This document shows positions 1-8,335 of a DNA stretch of 64,000 nucleotides, piece by piece. The notes under the pieces are model-generated. The model was not told the DNA's origin. It searched no databases and saw only the letters and a program-made list of their open reading frames with translations. The position numbers and the translations under genes are program-made. The first letter of the stretch is position 1; every line of letters begins with the position of its first letter. The stretch is from Arcanobacterium phocisimile (GTDB taxonomy: Bacteria > Actinomycetota > Actinomycetes > Actinomycetales > Actinomycetaceae), in assembly GCF_016904675.1 (NCBI RefSeq), contig NZ_CP070228.1, positions 1,488,001 through 1,552,000 of the forward strand, read 5' to 3'.

Positions 1-1415
1 CCAGTTAATTGTTCACTGATAAAGTCTACTTCCAATTTCAGGAAAGGCCGAAGAATTGTTCTCAGTAAGGGCAACACACACACCTCGGAGTTGGAAGCAT
101 CTGCATATAAGAAATCTAATGAATCTCGCTGTATCGACTGCCCATAAATTGAGGTAGCTAAAAGTGTTTTCCATAATTTGCTTGAAGCGTTATCTTCCTC
201 TTGTAATCGATATGCCCCAATACACATCTCTCGATATAAAATTGAACTCATCTTTTGTCCAAAACGTTGAACAGTCTGTAATGCGAAGCCGTTTAAAGTC
301 GGCGATTCAATAAAAATATCAACAAACCATTGAGCTAGATAATACGATTCATTCGTACTAGCATTCGAGGAAAATAGAGCTTTAAACTCGGGGATTTCTT
401 CAACCCATCTCAGCCACTCAACTTTCTGCGAATCTAACAATGATCTAGTTGCTTCGTGAAAATCCTTAGTACCCGTTTCAGTTTGGAGCTGTTTACGAAT
501 ATAATCTCGATCATCTGGTGACATTTCTATTCCACCAACAACGATTTCTCTAACTCGAGCACGATGTTCAGCTCTACCGAGTCTGACGCGATCAGCCCAT
601 GTTTTCAGTGCCCTAACTAGTACTGAATGATCCTTATCAATAACTGGATACACAATCGGCTCAACGCCTAAATAATTCCACTTTTCATCCAAAAGATTAC
701 GCGCATTTTCGCCGGAAGGACGACTTGTAAAAATATATCTCTTTGAGGTATTGCCAGTGTTTCCCTTGCTATCTGACGGTAGCCCCCGCGCTAGATATTG
801 CATAATAGTATCGTCATGACTATAGCCAATAAAAACGACCGTAAATCGATTAAACATCGAGGTAAGAAAACGAGTGGCCCATGCATCAGTAAGATATGCA
901 TGTCCGAAATCTTGATCAGTTAAAACCATTTCTTCTTTTCGGCGCTTCACCGATCCATGCAGATGCACTAGACCCGTAAAATCATGTCCCAAGGGAAGCG
1001 CCGGAGAATACCACATATCAGGAATCGTAATTCCTTGACTACGTGCCGCTTCAGAGAGATGATTATCGTAATTTGTTGTTACTACACGAAACTTTTCCCC
1101 ACTATTAGCTAAATCAACTATTGTAGCATGAAGTGAATTGGGTCTCGACGTCGAATCCGAAATTATTTCGCGCGTGTGTTGATGCGCATCAAAATCTTGA
1201 GATTCCAGTTTCCCAATAAAATAATCTAGGGGCTCATCTTCTTTAGGCTCAGAATGCGATGCACGTTGCGCAAGTTGCATGGCAAGTTGCTGAAACGTAG
1301 GAAGCCTCGAAGGGCTATCGAGTGATGCACCAGCGCCAACAAAGAAAACCAATTCACCTTTTGCATGCGCATCTAAAATTGCATCGGGTAGTTCAACCTC
1401 ACCGGTTATCCACAC
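1..1415 (-). CDS. SIR2-domain protein, probable NADase-type phage defence gene (3' end cut by window)
   Basis: The reading frame runs off the left edge, so only about 471 N-terminal residues are visible. The N-terminal half is a SIR2 fold: the NAD-binding motif GAGAS is at residues 27-31, TTNYD at 113-117, the LHGS motif with its histidine at 152-155, and FIGYSHDD near 195-202. The rest looks helical and matches nothing I can name; SIR2 proteins with long C-terminal sensor regions (DUF4020 or DSR type) are built this way. Such proteins usually deplete NAD+ during phage infection. The start is a GTG at 1415, immediately after an in-frame stop and about 8 bases behind an AAAGGG ribosome site. 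Base composition is much more AT-rich than the genes from guaA on, which suggests transfer. The SIR2 fold is well supported; the defence role is inferred. Confidence 0.82.
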   Translation of the reverse strand, partial: MWITGEVELPDAILDAHAKGELVFFVGAGASLDSPSRLPTFQQLAMQLAQRASHSEPKEDEPLDYFIGKLESQDFDAHQHTREIISDSTSRPNSLHATIVDLANSGEKFRVVTTNYDNHLSEAARSQGITIPDMWYSPALPLGHDFTGLVHLHGSVKRRKEEMVLTDQDFGHAYLTDAWATRFLTSMFNRFTVVFIGYSHDDTIMQYLARGLPSDSKGNTGNTSKRYIFTSRPSGENARNLLDEKWNYLGVEPIVYPVIDKDHSVLVRALKTWADRVRLGRAEHRARVREIVVGGIEMSPDDRDYIRKQLQTETGTKDFHEATRSLLDSQKVEWLRWVEEIPEFKALFSSNASTNESYYLAQWFVDIFIESPTLNGFALQTVQRFGQKMSSILYREMCIGAYRLQEEDNASSKLWKTLLATSIYGQSIQRDSLDFLYADASNSEVCVLPLLRTILRPFLKLEVDFISEQLT

Positions 1416-1483
1416 TCAGATACCCTTTCTGTGTTTATGCATACGGCAGGACATGTTCGCGCATCTCAGCTTCATGAATCGAA

Positions 1484-1600
1484 CTAGTTTTGCTTCCTAT
1501 CAAATCGAATACCCTTAGTTTCTTTCAGCTCTGACGACGCCGACACTGCAATTTCTTCTAGCGTAGCAGACATGCCGACACCTGTAGAAAGTTTCCGCAT
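1484..1600 (-). CDS. Small ORF or 3' remnant of a gene cut by an IS end (38 aa)
   Basis: A 38-residue frame starts with ATG at 1600, exactly where the insertion-sequence end begins, and ends with TAG at 1484. It contains an acidic stretch (SATLEEIAVSASSELKE) and a basic C-terminus. The frame stays open upstream into the IS end, so this may be the C-terminal remainder of a larger gene whose front was displaced by the IS. It lies 68 bases upstream of the SIR2 gene on the same strand, so the intact gene could have been its partner. I do not recognise the family, and it may not be expressed. Confidence 0.25.
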   Translation of the reverse strand: MRKLSTGVGMSATLEEIAVSASSELKETKGIRFDRKQN

Positions 1601-1639
1601 CGAAGTGCTCTGAGTTCTATTCCTGGGTACTTTCGTTGG

Positions 1640-2541
1640 TTTCTATAATTTCTTGGGCAGGGTTGTTTTTCCAAAATTCTGACCAAACTGCAGCGAGTGT
1701 GCGCTAACCCAGACATTGGTGAAGCCGGGTTTCATTCCAACAGTTCACCCACTCGAACGTCACGATTTCCAAGCCAACAACCTTGCTCCACGTACGAGTA
1801 TGGATTAACTCATTTTGTAAGAACCATTGACGTTCTCAGCTAAAGCATTGCCATAGGACTCATTCACCGTCCCGATAGAAGATTGCGCTCTCATGCTCGG
1901 ACAGAGGATCGTTGTCGACAATGCTCACATACTACGAGCCGTGGTTGGAATGATGAATCAGACCCGTTGTTTGCTTTGCACACACAATTGCCTGATTAAG
2001 CGCCTGCAGTGCCTCAGCACGCATCGAATCGGACGACACCTAACCGACTATCCTCCGGGAGAACACATCGACAACGAAAACGGCGTAGACAAACCCTTTC
2101 TTGGTTCACATAAAAGTAATGTCTACCACCTACACCTCAGCCCGGCCCGGGCACTTTTAATTCACGATTAACTAGGTCAGGTCTCAGATCCGAATCCTTC
2201 GGCTTGCGAGTAGCCAACGGCATCCTGCGCCTTGCCGCTCAGGCCAGCTAAGCCGATCAAGCGAGCAGTCTCACTCACGTCCAATACCCCTACCTTCTGG
2301 GCGCAGGACATGCCGCTTTCTTCACCCGTAGACATCATTAGTTTTTATTCTGGACCACACCGATACGTTCAAGAAGAGCGATGTCACGAAGGCGTCGCGA
2401 ACTCAGCCCGCGGGCCTTGGATTGCCGATAACGACGTGAGTTAATGAAACCACCAATACGATAAGCTTTCAACGTGGTGCAAATGAATTCGACTGAGAAG
2501 CGATCACGATATCCGTCTATAAACGTGATCATTTCGAACAC
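1640..2541 (-). pseudogene. IS3-family orfB transposase, degraded
   Basis: Read on the minus strand in several frames, this shows the order of an IS3 orfB transposase. It starts with an N-terminal MITFIDGYRDRFSVEFIC segment (from 2541), followed by SRRYRQSKARGLSSRRLRD. The integrase core has GFVYAVFVVDVFSRRIVG, then AEALQALNQAI and GLIHHSNHGS. The C-terminal ENVNGSYKNELIHTRTW-type region is recognisable, followed by VTFEWVNCWNETRLHQCLG. Premature stops and at least three frame changes interrupt it, and the region between the N-terminal part and the core is shortened. The first DDE aspartate region is still legible; the gene cannot make a working transposase. Confidence 0.75.
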
Positions 2542-2544
2542 CCA

Positions 2545-2705
2545 CGAGTCGAGTTCCGAGGCGAAAAAGCCGACGCAGCTTATCTGAACTTGTTCGTGTC
2601 ACGAAGCTCTTGAACTTCCCGGTGCAGCCGAGCCTTTTTACCCGATCAGGTTTTATCTCGATACACACGACCTGGCCCATCTTATGGGCTTCTTTCACCC
2701 ACTGC
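2545..2705 (-). pseudogene. IS3-family orfA fragment, degraded
   Basis: The minus strand encodes WVKEAHKMGQ near 2690 and then, in another frame, KARLHREVQELRDTNKFR, a stop, and ASAFFASELDS after a one-base deletion. This is the coiled-coil and C-terminal signature of an IS3 orfA (helix-turn-helix protein) just before orfB. A stop and a frameshift break it. The true N-terminal helix-turn-helix is not recognisable upstream. Confidence 0.6.
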
Positions 2706-2901
2706 CGAGCAATGTGCGGAACAATGGAAACAGGAAAACACGGTCAACACTTAAGCCGAGTGTCCCTAAAAACTAAGCCACTCCAAGGGCCCTTAACTTC
2801 CTGATCACATTTCATACGGCTTTCCAAAATTCCCGTCCATTCAAACGGAAGAAACCCCGGGGTGCTACGAGCGGGAATCAAAAAACAACACTCAATTCAT
2901 C

Positions 2902-2928
2902 TGGACCTAAAAACTTAGAACACTCCAG
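2902..2928. repeat. Second IS-end-like sequence, similar to 2761-2785
   Basis: GGACCTAAAAACTTAGAACA followed by CTCCA closely resembles the right IS end at 2761-2785 (GTCCCTAAAAACTAAGCCA followed by CTCCA) in the same orientation, about 140 bases away. It may be the end of another copy of the same IS, or a partial duplication. The 115 bases between the two hold no gene. Confidence 0.4.
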
Positions 2929-3029
2929 CACGGAAAGCCGAATGGTAGAATATTGCACATAAAGAATGTTATTCACATAAAAGCGGCTAGTTGAAGTCTT
3001 TAACATATGAGCCTCACGGAGACAAAACA

Positions 3030-3419
3030 ATGAAAATTAAGATTGATTTCTTCTCGAAAAATATAGTAGAAGCTATCGGAGCAGGCATTTATCAAGTAAG
3101 TGTACTCAAACCTAATGGCAAACTCGGAGTATTATATATCGGTGAATCTGTTTTTACATTAGTGCGTTGCGCCACCCATTTGTATGGGCTAAAAAAGAAC
3201 CCAGCCTATTTTGGTTTCACGGCTGACACGATAGAAGATAGTCAGATAACGTTAAAATTTGAGTTACTGGAAAAAATAAGCGACGAGGCTAAACGAAAGG
3301 CTCGCGAAAAGGAAATTATTAAAGCGACAGACAACATTATATGCCAAAGTCAGGTAAGCGATCGAATGAAGAGCATTGACGAAAAGGTCGAAGCTCTTAC
3401 AAATTTTCTGAATAGCTAA
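3030..3419 (+). CDS. Small GIY-YIG-like protein
   Basis: A protein of 129 residues with the layout of a GIY-YIG nuclease domain: GIY at residues 19-21, YIG at 36-38 (in LGVLYIGES), an arginine at 46 and histidine at 50 in VRCATHLYG, and a candidate catalytic glutamate at 95 in REKEIIKATD. No other domain is attached. I chose ATG 3030 because GGAG lies 8 bases upstream; a TTG at 2991 has no ribosome site. It is followed at once by a strong hairpin, so it is a single-gene unit. Codon use is AT-rich like the SIR2 gene and unlike guaA, so it probably arrived with the accessory strip. A nuclease role is inferred from four motif positions; the substrate and any partner are unknown. Confidence 0.6.
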   Translation: MKIKIDFFSKNIVEAIGAGIYQVSVLKPNGKLGVLYIGESVFTLVRCATHLYGLKKNPAYFGFTADTIEDSQITLKFELLEKISDEAKRKAREKEIIKATDNIICQSQVSDRMKSIDEKVEALTNFLNS

Positions 3420-3464
3420 TATAAGGAGCTAACTGGCCTAGTAAAATCAGTTAGCTCCTTATAT
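3419..3464 (+). terminator. Hairpin after the GIY-YIG gene
   Basis: A perfect 17-bp inverted repeat: ATATAAGGAGCTAACTG at 3419-3435 pairs with 3448-3464 across a 12-base loop. It begins at the stop codon of the GIY-YIG gene. It could also stop transcription arriving from guaA, which converges on it. Confidence 0.8.
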
Positions 3465-3553
3465 GAATAATGATCTTTCACTACGTCATAGTAGTGGAAG
3501 TCAGGCGCAGAATCGGTTCCAGAATCTGATCGGAAAACGATTTACTAACAGCT

Positions 3554-5119
3554 CTACTCCCACTCAATCGTGGCCGGCGGCTTCGAGGTGCAGTCGAGCA
3601 TCACGCGGTTAACATCAGCAACCTCGTTGGTGATGCGGTTGGAGATCTTGGCCAGCACGTCGTATGGCACGCGGGTCCAGTCCGCCGTCATCGCATCTTC
3701 GGATGATACTGGGCGCAGCACGATCGGGTGACCGTAGGTACGGCCGTCACCCTGCACGCCAACGGAACGAACGTCAGCTAGCAATACAACTGGGCACTGC
3801 CAAATCTCCCGATCCATACCAGCAGCGCTGAGCTCTTCACGCACAATCGCGTCCGCTGCCCGCAGAGTCTCCAAACGCTCAAACGTCACATCGCCAACGA
3901 TACGAATACCAAGGCCCGGGCCCGGGAACGGCTGACGCCACACAAGCTTCTCGGACAAGCCGAGCTCCAAACCAATCGCGCGCACCTCGTCCTTAAACAA
4001 GTCACGCAACGGCTCTACCAACGAAAACTCGATATCTTCTGGCAGACCGCCAACATTGTGGTGGGACTTAATATTCGCAGTACCGTCTCCACCGCCAGAC
4101 TCAACAACGTCTGGATACAAGGTTCCTTGAACCAAAAACGCGAACTCCACGCCTTCCGGTGCTTCTTCCATCAACTTGATCTGCGCAGCCTCAAAAGACC
4201 GAATGAATTCGCGACCAATAATCTTGCGCTTTTCTTCTGGATCACGCACACCCGCGAGCGCGTTCAAGAACCGCTCCGACTCATCCACAGCCACGATCTT
4301 CATGCCGCGAGCTTCGGCGTAATCTTCAATAACCTGCTCGGCTTCGCCCTTGCGCAGCAAGCCGTGGTCGACGAACACACAGGTGAGCTGATCGCCGATT
4401 GCGCGGTGCACGAGCGCTGCCGCAACCGAAGAATCCACGCCGCCAGAGAGCGCACAAATCGCATGCTTATCGCCAACCTGGGCGCGAATCTTTTCGATCT
4501 GATCTTCAATAATCGAACCCGAATCCCAGTTTGGCTCCAAGCCAGCGCCGTCACGCAAGAACCGCACGAGCATGTCTTGTCCGTGCTCAGAATGCTTGAC
4601 TTCTGGATGCCACTGCACGCCGAACATCTTCGCCTCGCGGTTTTCAAACGCAGCAACTGGTGCGCCCGGCGTCGTTGCGGTCACAACGAAACCTTCCGGT
4701 GCTTGCGTCACGGCATCTCCGTGGCTCATCCACACGTTTTCGGTTGCGTTTTCGCCAAGGATAACACCCTTTTCGACGACGTCGGCCTGGGTTGCGCCGT
4801 ATTCGCGCAAGCCGGTTTTATCAACTTTTCCGCCCAATGCTTGTGCCATCTGCTGGAAGCCGTAGCAGATGCCGAACACTGGGATACCGGCGTCAAGAAT
4901 GGCCGGATCAAGACTCGGCGAACCTGGCTCGTAGACGCTCGATGGTCCACCAGAAAGCACGATAGCTGCAGGCTGTTTGGCAAGCAGATCGGCGGTAGGC
5001 ATTGAGTGCGGGACGAGCTGGGAGAAGTATCCGGCTTCTCGCACGCGACGAGCGATAAGTTGAGCGTATTGGGCGCCGTTGTCGACGACGATCACTGGGC
5101 GAAGATCAGTTGTATTCAT
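3554..5119 (-). CDS. guaA: GMP synthase (glutamine-hydrolysing)
   Basis: Converts XMP to GMP using ATP and glutamine, the last step of guanine nucleotide synthesis, in the cytosol. The N-terminal class I amidotransferase has its nucleophile Cys85 in GICYGFQ and His171/Glu173 in WHPEVKHSE. The ATP-pyrophosphatase domain has SGGVDSS from residue 225, and the C-terminus ends in the family signature [13 protein letters not shown]. The 521 residues match the usual length of about 525. I chose ATG 5119; the frame is open further upstream, but conservation starts here. GAGGG sits directly against this ATG, too close for normal spacing, so the message may be leaderless. guaB and guaB3 lie 14-18 kb away. 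The 3' end faces the accessory strip at 1-3464. Confidence 0.97.
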   Translation of the reverse strand: MNTTDLRPVIVVDNGAQYAQLIARRVREAGYFSQLVPHSMPTADLLAKQPAAIVLSGGPSSVYEPGSPSLDPAILDAGIPVFGICYGFQQMAQALGGKVDKTGLREYGATQADVVEKGVILGENATENVWMSHGDAVTQAPEGFVVTATTPGAPVAAFENREAKMFGVQWHPEVKHSEHGQDMLVRFLRDGAGLEPNWDSGSIIEDQIEKIRAQVGDKHAICALSGGVDSSVAAALVHRAIGDQLTCVFVDHGLLRKGEAEQVIEDYAEARGMKIVAVDESERFLNALAGVRDPEEKRKIIGREFIRSFEAAQIKLMEEAPEGVEFAFLVQGTLYPDVVESGGGDGTANIKSHHNVGGLPEDIEFSLVEPLRDLFKDEVRAIGLELGLSEKLVWRQPFPGPGLGIRIVGDVTFERLETLRAADAIVREELSAAGMDREIWQCPVVLLADVRSVGVQGDGRTYGHPIVLRPVSSEDAMTADWTRVPYDVLAKISNRITNEVADVNRVMLDCTSKPPATIEWE

Positions 5120-5318
5120 ACCCTCTAGACTAGCGAATAAGCACCCGGAATTGCTATCTTCTCCCGCATATCGAGCCTGTGATATCTCTCTTGGTGATAC
5201 ACCACGTGCCTCCAGATTAATTATGCAAAGCTCCAGCAAGACTAGCGATTTTCCGATTAGCTTTCCGTAACGTGATATATATACTGACAATAGCTTGGAA
5301 ATACGAAGGAGTATACTC

Positions 5319-5585
5319 ATGTCTCACGCTTTTAATGCTCAACGGTTCGGCCAGTATCTCGTCCGAGCAGGTCTTGCCTTCCTGATCGCTTACCTTTTAT
5401 TTTCAATACTGGGACCGTATCTCGCTTGGTGGGGCGTCGAGGCAGATAAATCCGGAATGTTTATCGGCGCGATAATGCAGTACCTCGGCACCCAATTTCA
5501 GGCATTCACCAATCCCGTCATTGGAATCCTGCTCTTGACGATTGGTCTCGGAGTGAAATACTCGATCCACGAAGCAAATGAGTAA
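5319..5585 (+). CDS. Small two-helix membrane protein, unknown function
   Basis: An 88-residue protein with two hydrophobic segments, roughly residues 15-37 ([21 protein letters not shown]) and 61-80 ([20 protein letters not shown]). It starts at ATG 5319 behind a clean GAAGGAG site 7 bases away. It is divergent from guaA and followed by a hairpin, so it forms its own unit. No catalytic motif is visible and I do not recognise the family. The good ribosome site and normal composition argue that it is a real gene. Confidence 0.65.
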   Translation: MSHAFNAQRFGQYLVRAGLAFLIAYLLFSILGPYLAWWGVEADKSGMFIGAIMQYLGTQFQAFTNPVIGILLLTIGLGVKYSIHEANE

Positions 5586-5615
5586 ACGGACAGAACATTG
5601 TTTACCGTCAGTGGC

Positions 5616-5640
5616 AGTTGTTCGGCAATTCCGAACAACT
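5616..5640. terminator. Hairpin between convergent genes
   Basis: AGTTGTTCGG at 5616-5625 pairs perfectly with CCGAACAACT at 5631-5640 over a 5-base loop. It lies between the stops of the small membrane protein and the pseudouridine synthase and could serve both. Confidence 0.7.
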
Positions 5641-5649
5641 TAAAGCTCA

Positions 5650-6579
5650 TCAAACAATCGCCTTCGCCAACCGCGCCGAACTAGCAAACACGCGCTCGGC
5701 CCCATCCACTGGATCAACGAAGCTCAGTTCCCGGGCGTGAAGCTGCAGTGGATATGCCCGCGCGGCTTCCTCTTCTTTGGTAAACAGCCGCGGATACAGC
5801 GGATCGCCTAAAATCGGCGCACCCACATGCTCAAGCGTCACCCGCAACTGATGAGTTTTGCCGGTGTGCGGAATAAGCTCCCACTGGGCCAGCCCGTCAG
5901 CGCGCGCCACGATTCGCATATGCGTCACTGAGTTCGGTTCACCGTCGACGACGTCGGTAGCCAGCGGCCGATACCCGCGCTCGAGGCGCAGTTCCACGGT
6001 TTCCCAGGTATCGAACCCGGGAATATCGCGGGTGATCGCACAATACGTCTTCCCTACAACCCGGCGTTCAAACAAGGTCTGGTAGGGTTTGCGCCACTGC
6101 GGCTTGCGAGTGAGCAACACCAACCCTGCCGTTTCCGCATCCAACCGGTGAGCACATACCAGATCGTCGTCGTTAAACTGCCGGCGCGCCGCCACCGTAA
6201 CCGTGTGCGCCACATGGGAACCGCGCGGAATTGTTGCCATACCGTGAGGTTTATCCACCACAATGAACCGCTCTTCGTCAGCAACCACACTCAACTCAAT
6301 CGGTGAATCTGGCTCGTCTGGAACGGGACGAAAAATCCATACCCGCATCCCCGAAACATAAGGTTCGGCGCGAGATATCTCACGTCCCCCGTCGGCCAAA
6401 ACGTCCCCCGCATCAAGCAACACCAGCCCAAGGTCACCGAAGCGCGTCACTATCCATTCGCCGATAGTTCGCCACGAACCGGGCTCTAAGGTGACCGGCG
6501 TAGCGTTGATTCCGCCCCGCAAAGCTGGGCGCACTGCCGCCCGATGGCGGGCACGTCGAACAGAACGAGGGGTACGCAA
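5650..6579 (-). CDS. RluA-family pseudouridine synthase
   Basis: Isomerises specific uridines in RNA to pseudouridine. The catalytic motif HRLDAETAGLVLL (aspartate in HRLD) is near residues 143-155, preceded by IVVDKPHGMATIPRG and followed by the RluA features KTYCAITRDI and HTGKTHQLRVTLEHVGAPILGDPLY. The first 95 residues are an Arg-rich and S4-like region with weak similarity. At 309 residues it is a normal length for RluA relatives. Whether it targets 23S rRNA or tRNA cannot be told from sequence alone. It is divergent from pta, with under 80 bases between the starts. Confidence 0.88.
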   Translation of the reverse strand: MRTPRSVRRARHRAAVRPALRGGINATPVTLEPGSWRTIGEWIVTRFGDLGLVLLDAGDVLADGGREISRAEPYVSGMRVWIFRPVPDEPDSPIELSVVADEERFIVVDKPHGMATIPRGSHVAHTVTVAARRQFNDDDLVCAHRLDAETAGLVLLTRKPQWRKPYQTLFERRVVGKTYCAITRDIPGFDTWETVELRLERGYRPLATDVVDGEPNSVTHMRIVARADGLAQWELIPHTGKTHQLRVTLEHVGAPILGDPLYPRLFTKEEEAARAYPLQLHARELSFVDPVDGAERVFASSARLAKAIV

Positions 6580-6658
6580 CTATGGTCTCCTTTACCCGAA
6601 AGTCCTAAAACCGTGACAAAATAAAGACGTTACACCAAAGACGTTGAAAGGACCCGAC

Positions 6659-8278
6659 GTGACGCACAGTCTGTACTTCACCGCAGCCGAAGGAAATGTT
6701 GGAACTCAAGCAATTGTTCGTACGCTCGTTGCTGAGCTACAAAAAACATACTCGTCAGTAGGAGTATTCCGTGCTTTTACTAACGGCCCGGTCGAACAAG
6801 ACATTCAGTTCCAAGAAGCCTTGAGCCTTCTTGGCCGCGAGGATGACCTTCAGCTTGCCTGGGGTGCTACCCGCCAAGCATACGTGGATGACGAAGAAGC
6901 CGCAATGACCGACGTCGTCAAGCGCTACACCGATTACGCACAACAGTTCGACGCTGTCCTTATTCTTGGTTTGCTCGACGGCGATCCGCTCAACCCGGGT
7001 GTGCTTGCCCGCATTGGTCGCGCAGCAGCAAACTTGTCCACCACCATTATGTTCGCCGTTTCGGGCGCGCTGCGTTCGGCTGATCAGCTTGCCACAATCG
7101 TCTCGCTATCTGCCAACGAATTCACCCACGAGCATGCCCCAATTTCGGGCATCGTTGTCACCAACGCTGATTCGGAAATCGTAGCTGAAGCTGGTATCGA
7201 CAACGCGATCGTTTTTGCCGACGGCGAAGCAATCGAACTATCCGAAGCTAGCCGTAACGCTTTGATCGCTGCGATGGAGCAGGGTTCCGACGTCGTGACT
7301 CCACTATCCTTCCAGTCGTGGCTCATTTCGCGCGCCCGCGCCGACCGCAAGCGGATCGTGCTCCCCGAAGCTACCGACCCACGTATTTTGCGGGCAGCTG
7401 ACGAACTTTTGGCTCGCGAGGTCGCTGACATTATTTTGATTGGCGACGCCGATCAGATCCACGCCCACGCCGCCGAACTCGGCGTTGACGTGTCCAAGGC
7501 ACGCATTGTTTCGGTTGACGATCCAGAACTCAACGAAAAGTACGCCCAAGAGTTTGCTCGCCTGCGCGCCAAGAAGGGCGTCACTATCGAGCAGGCTCGC
7601 GAGAAGGTCAAGGATCTGTCCTACTTCGGCACCATGATGGTTCACATGAACGACGCCGATGGCATGGTTTCCGGCGCAATCCACACCACCGCACACACCA
7701 TCGTTCCATCTTTCCAAATCATTAAGACCAAGCCAGGCGCTACCCTCGTTTCTTCCTGCTTCCTCATGTTGATGGAAGACCGCGTCTACGTTTACGGCGA
7801 TTGCGCAGTCAACACCAACCCATCTCCGCAAGAGCTCGCCGGCATCGCCGTTTCCTCTGCGGAAACCGCGCGCGCTTTCGGCGTCGATCCGCGCGTTGCC
7901 ATGCTTTCCTACTCCACCGGAACTTCCGGCAAGGGACCAGATGTGGACGCCGTCGTTGAAGCAACCGCTATTGCCCGCGAGATGGCTCCGGAGCTCGCTC
8001 TCGAAGGCCCAATCCAGTACGACGCCGCTGTTGATGCGCACGTGGCTCAAACCAAGCTGCCGGATTCGCCAGTGGCTGGTAAGGCAAACGTGTTCGTCTT
8101 CCCATCGCTGAACGCCGGCAACATCGGATACAAGGCAGTCCAGCGTTCGGCCGGCGCAGTTGCCGTGGGCCCAGTTTTGCAGGGTCTGAATAAGCCGGTC
8201 AACGATTTGTCCCGCGGCGCACTCGTCGAAGACATCGTCAACACTGTTGCTATCACCGCAATCCAAGCTCAGAACTGA
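6659..8278 (+). CDS. pta: Phosphate acetyltransferase, short form
   Basis: Transfers acetyl between CoA and phosphate, working with the adjacent acetate kinase. The C-terminal catalytic PTA domain starts near residue 213 (SWLISRARADRKRIVLPEATDPRIL) and includes GTMMVHMNDADGMVSGA and SYSTGTSGKGPDVD. The N-terminal 210 residues resemble the P-loop-like domain of large Pta proteins, but the loop reads TAAEGNVGT and lacks the Walker lysine. The DRTGG domain seems absent, giving 539 residues against about 700 for full-length forms. I chose GTG 6659 because GAAAGGA lies 6 bases upstream; a TTG at 6644 overlaps that site. It is 57 bases from ackA and surely co-transcribed. Confidence 0.95.
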   Translation: MTHSLYFTAAEGNVGTQAIVRTLVAELQKTYSSVGVFRAFTNGPVEQDIQFQEALSLLGREDDLQLAWGATRQAYVDDEEAAMTDVVKRYTDYAQQFDAVLILGLLDGDPLNPGVLARIGRAAANLSTTIMFAVSGALRSADQLATIVSLSANEFTHEHAPISGIVVTNADSEIVAEAGIDNAIVFADGEAIELSEASRNALIAAMEQGSDVVTPLSFQSWLISRARADRKRIVLPEATDPRILRAADELLAREVADIILIGDADQIHAHAAELGVDVSKARIVSVDDPELNEKYAQEFARLRAKKGVTIEQAREKVKDLSYFGTMMVHMNDADGMVSGAIHTTAHTIVPSFQIIKTKPGATLVSSCFLMLMEDRVYVYGDCAVNTNPSPQELAGIAVSSAETARAFGVDPRVAMLSYSTGTSGKGPDVDAVVEATAIAREMAPELALEGPIQYDAAVDAHVAQTKLPDSPVAGKANVFVFPSLNAGNIGYKAVQRSAGAVAVGPVLQGLNKPVNDLSRGALVEDIVNTVAITAIQAQN

Positions 8279-8335
8279 CGCGCACACCGCCGTCGGTATT
8301 CATCAAACTCCGTCATAGAAAGTAAGAAACGAACA

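Larger units (their letters stand above)
1601..2785 (-). mobile_element. Decayed IS3-family insertion sequence
   Basis: The interval is about 1.2 kb, the usual size of an IS3-family element, and carries broken orfA and orfB reading minus. Imperfect terminal inverted repeats fit its ends. On the right, 2761-2785 reads inward (minus strand) as TGGAGTGGCTTAG followed by a T-run. On the left, 1601-1622 reads CGAAGTGCTCTGAGTTCTAT, which matches the right end at most positions. Stops and frameshifts in both genes show the element is dead. The exact boundaries are approximate because the ends have diverged. Confidence 0.7.

Noticed and set aside
1893-2444. Two plus-strand frames of 70-92 codons within the IS
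   Set aside because: They are antisense to the broken orfB; the minus strand carries the transposase similarity.
4058-5005. 315-codon frame on the plus strand inside guaA
   Set aside because: It is the antisense of a strongly conserved gene, has no ribosome site and encodes low-quality composition (many His, Arg, Cys). It reflects codon bias of guaA.
7304-8287. 327-codon frame antisense to pta
   Set aside because: It mirrors pta codon use, has no recognisable motif and no start signal.
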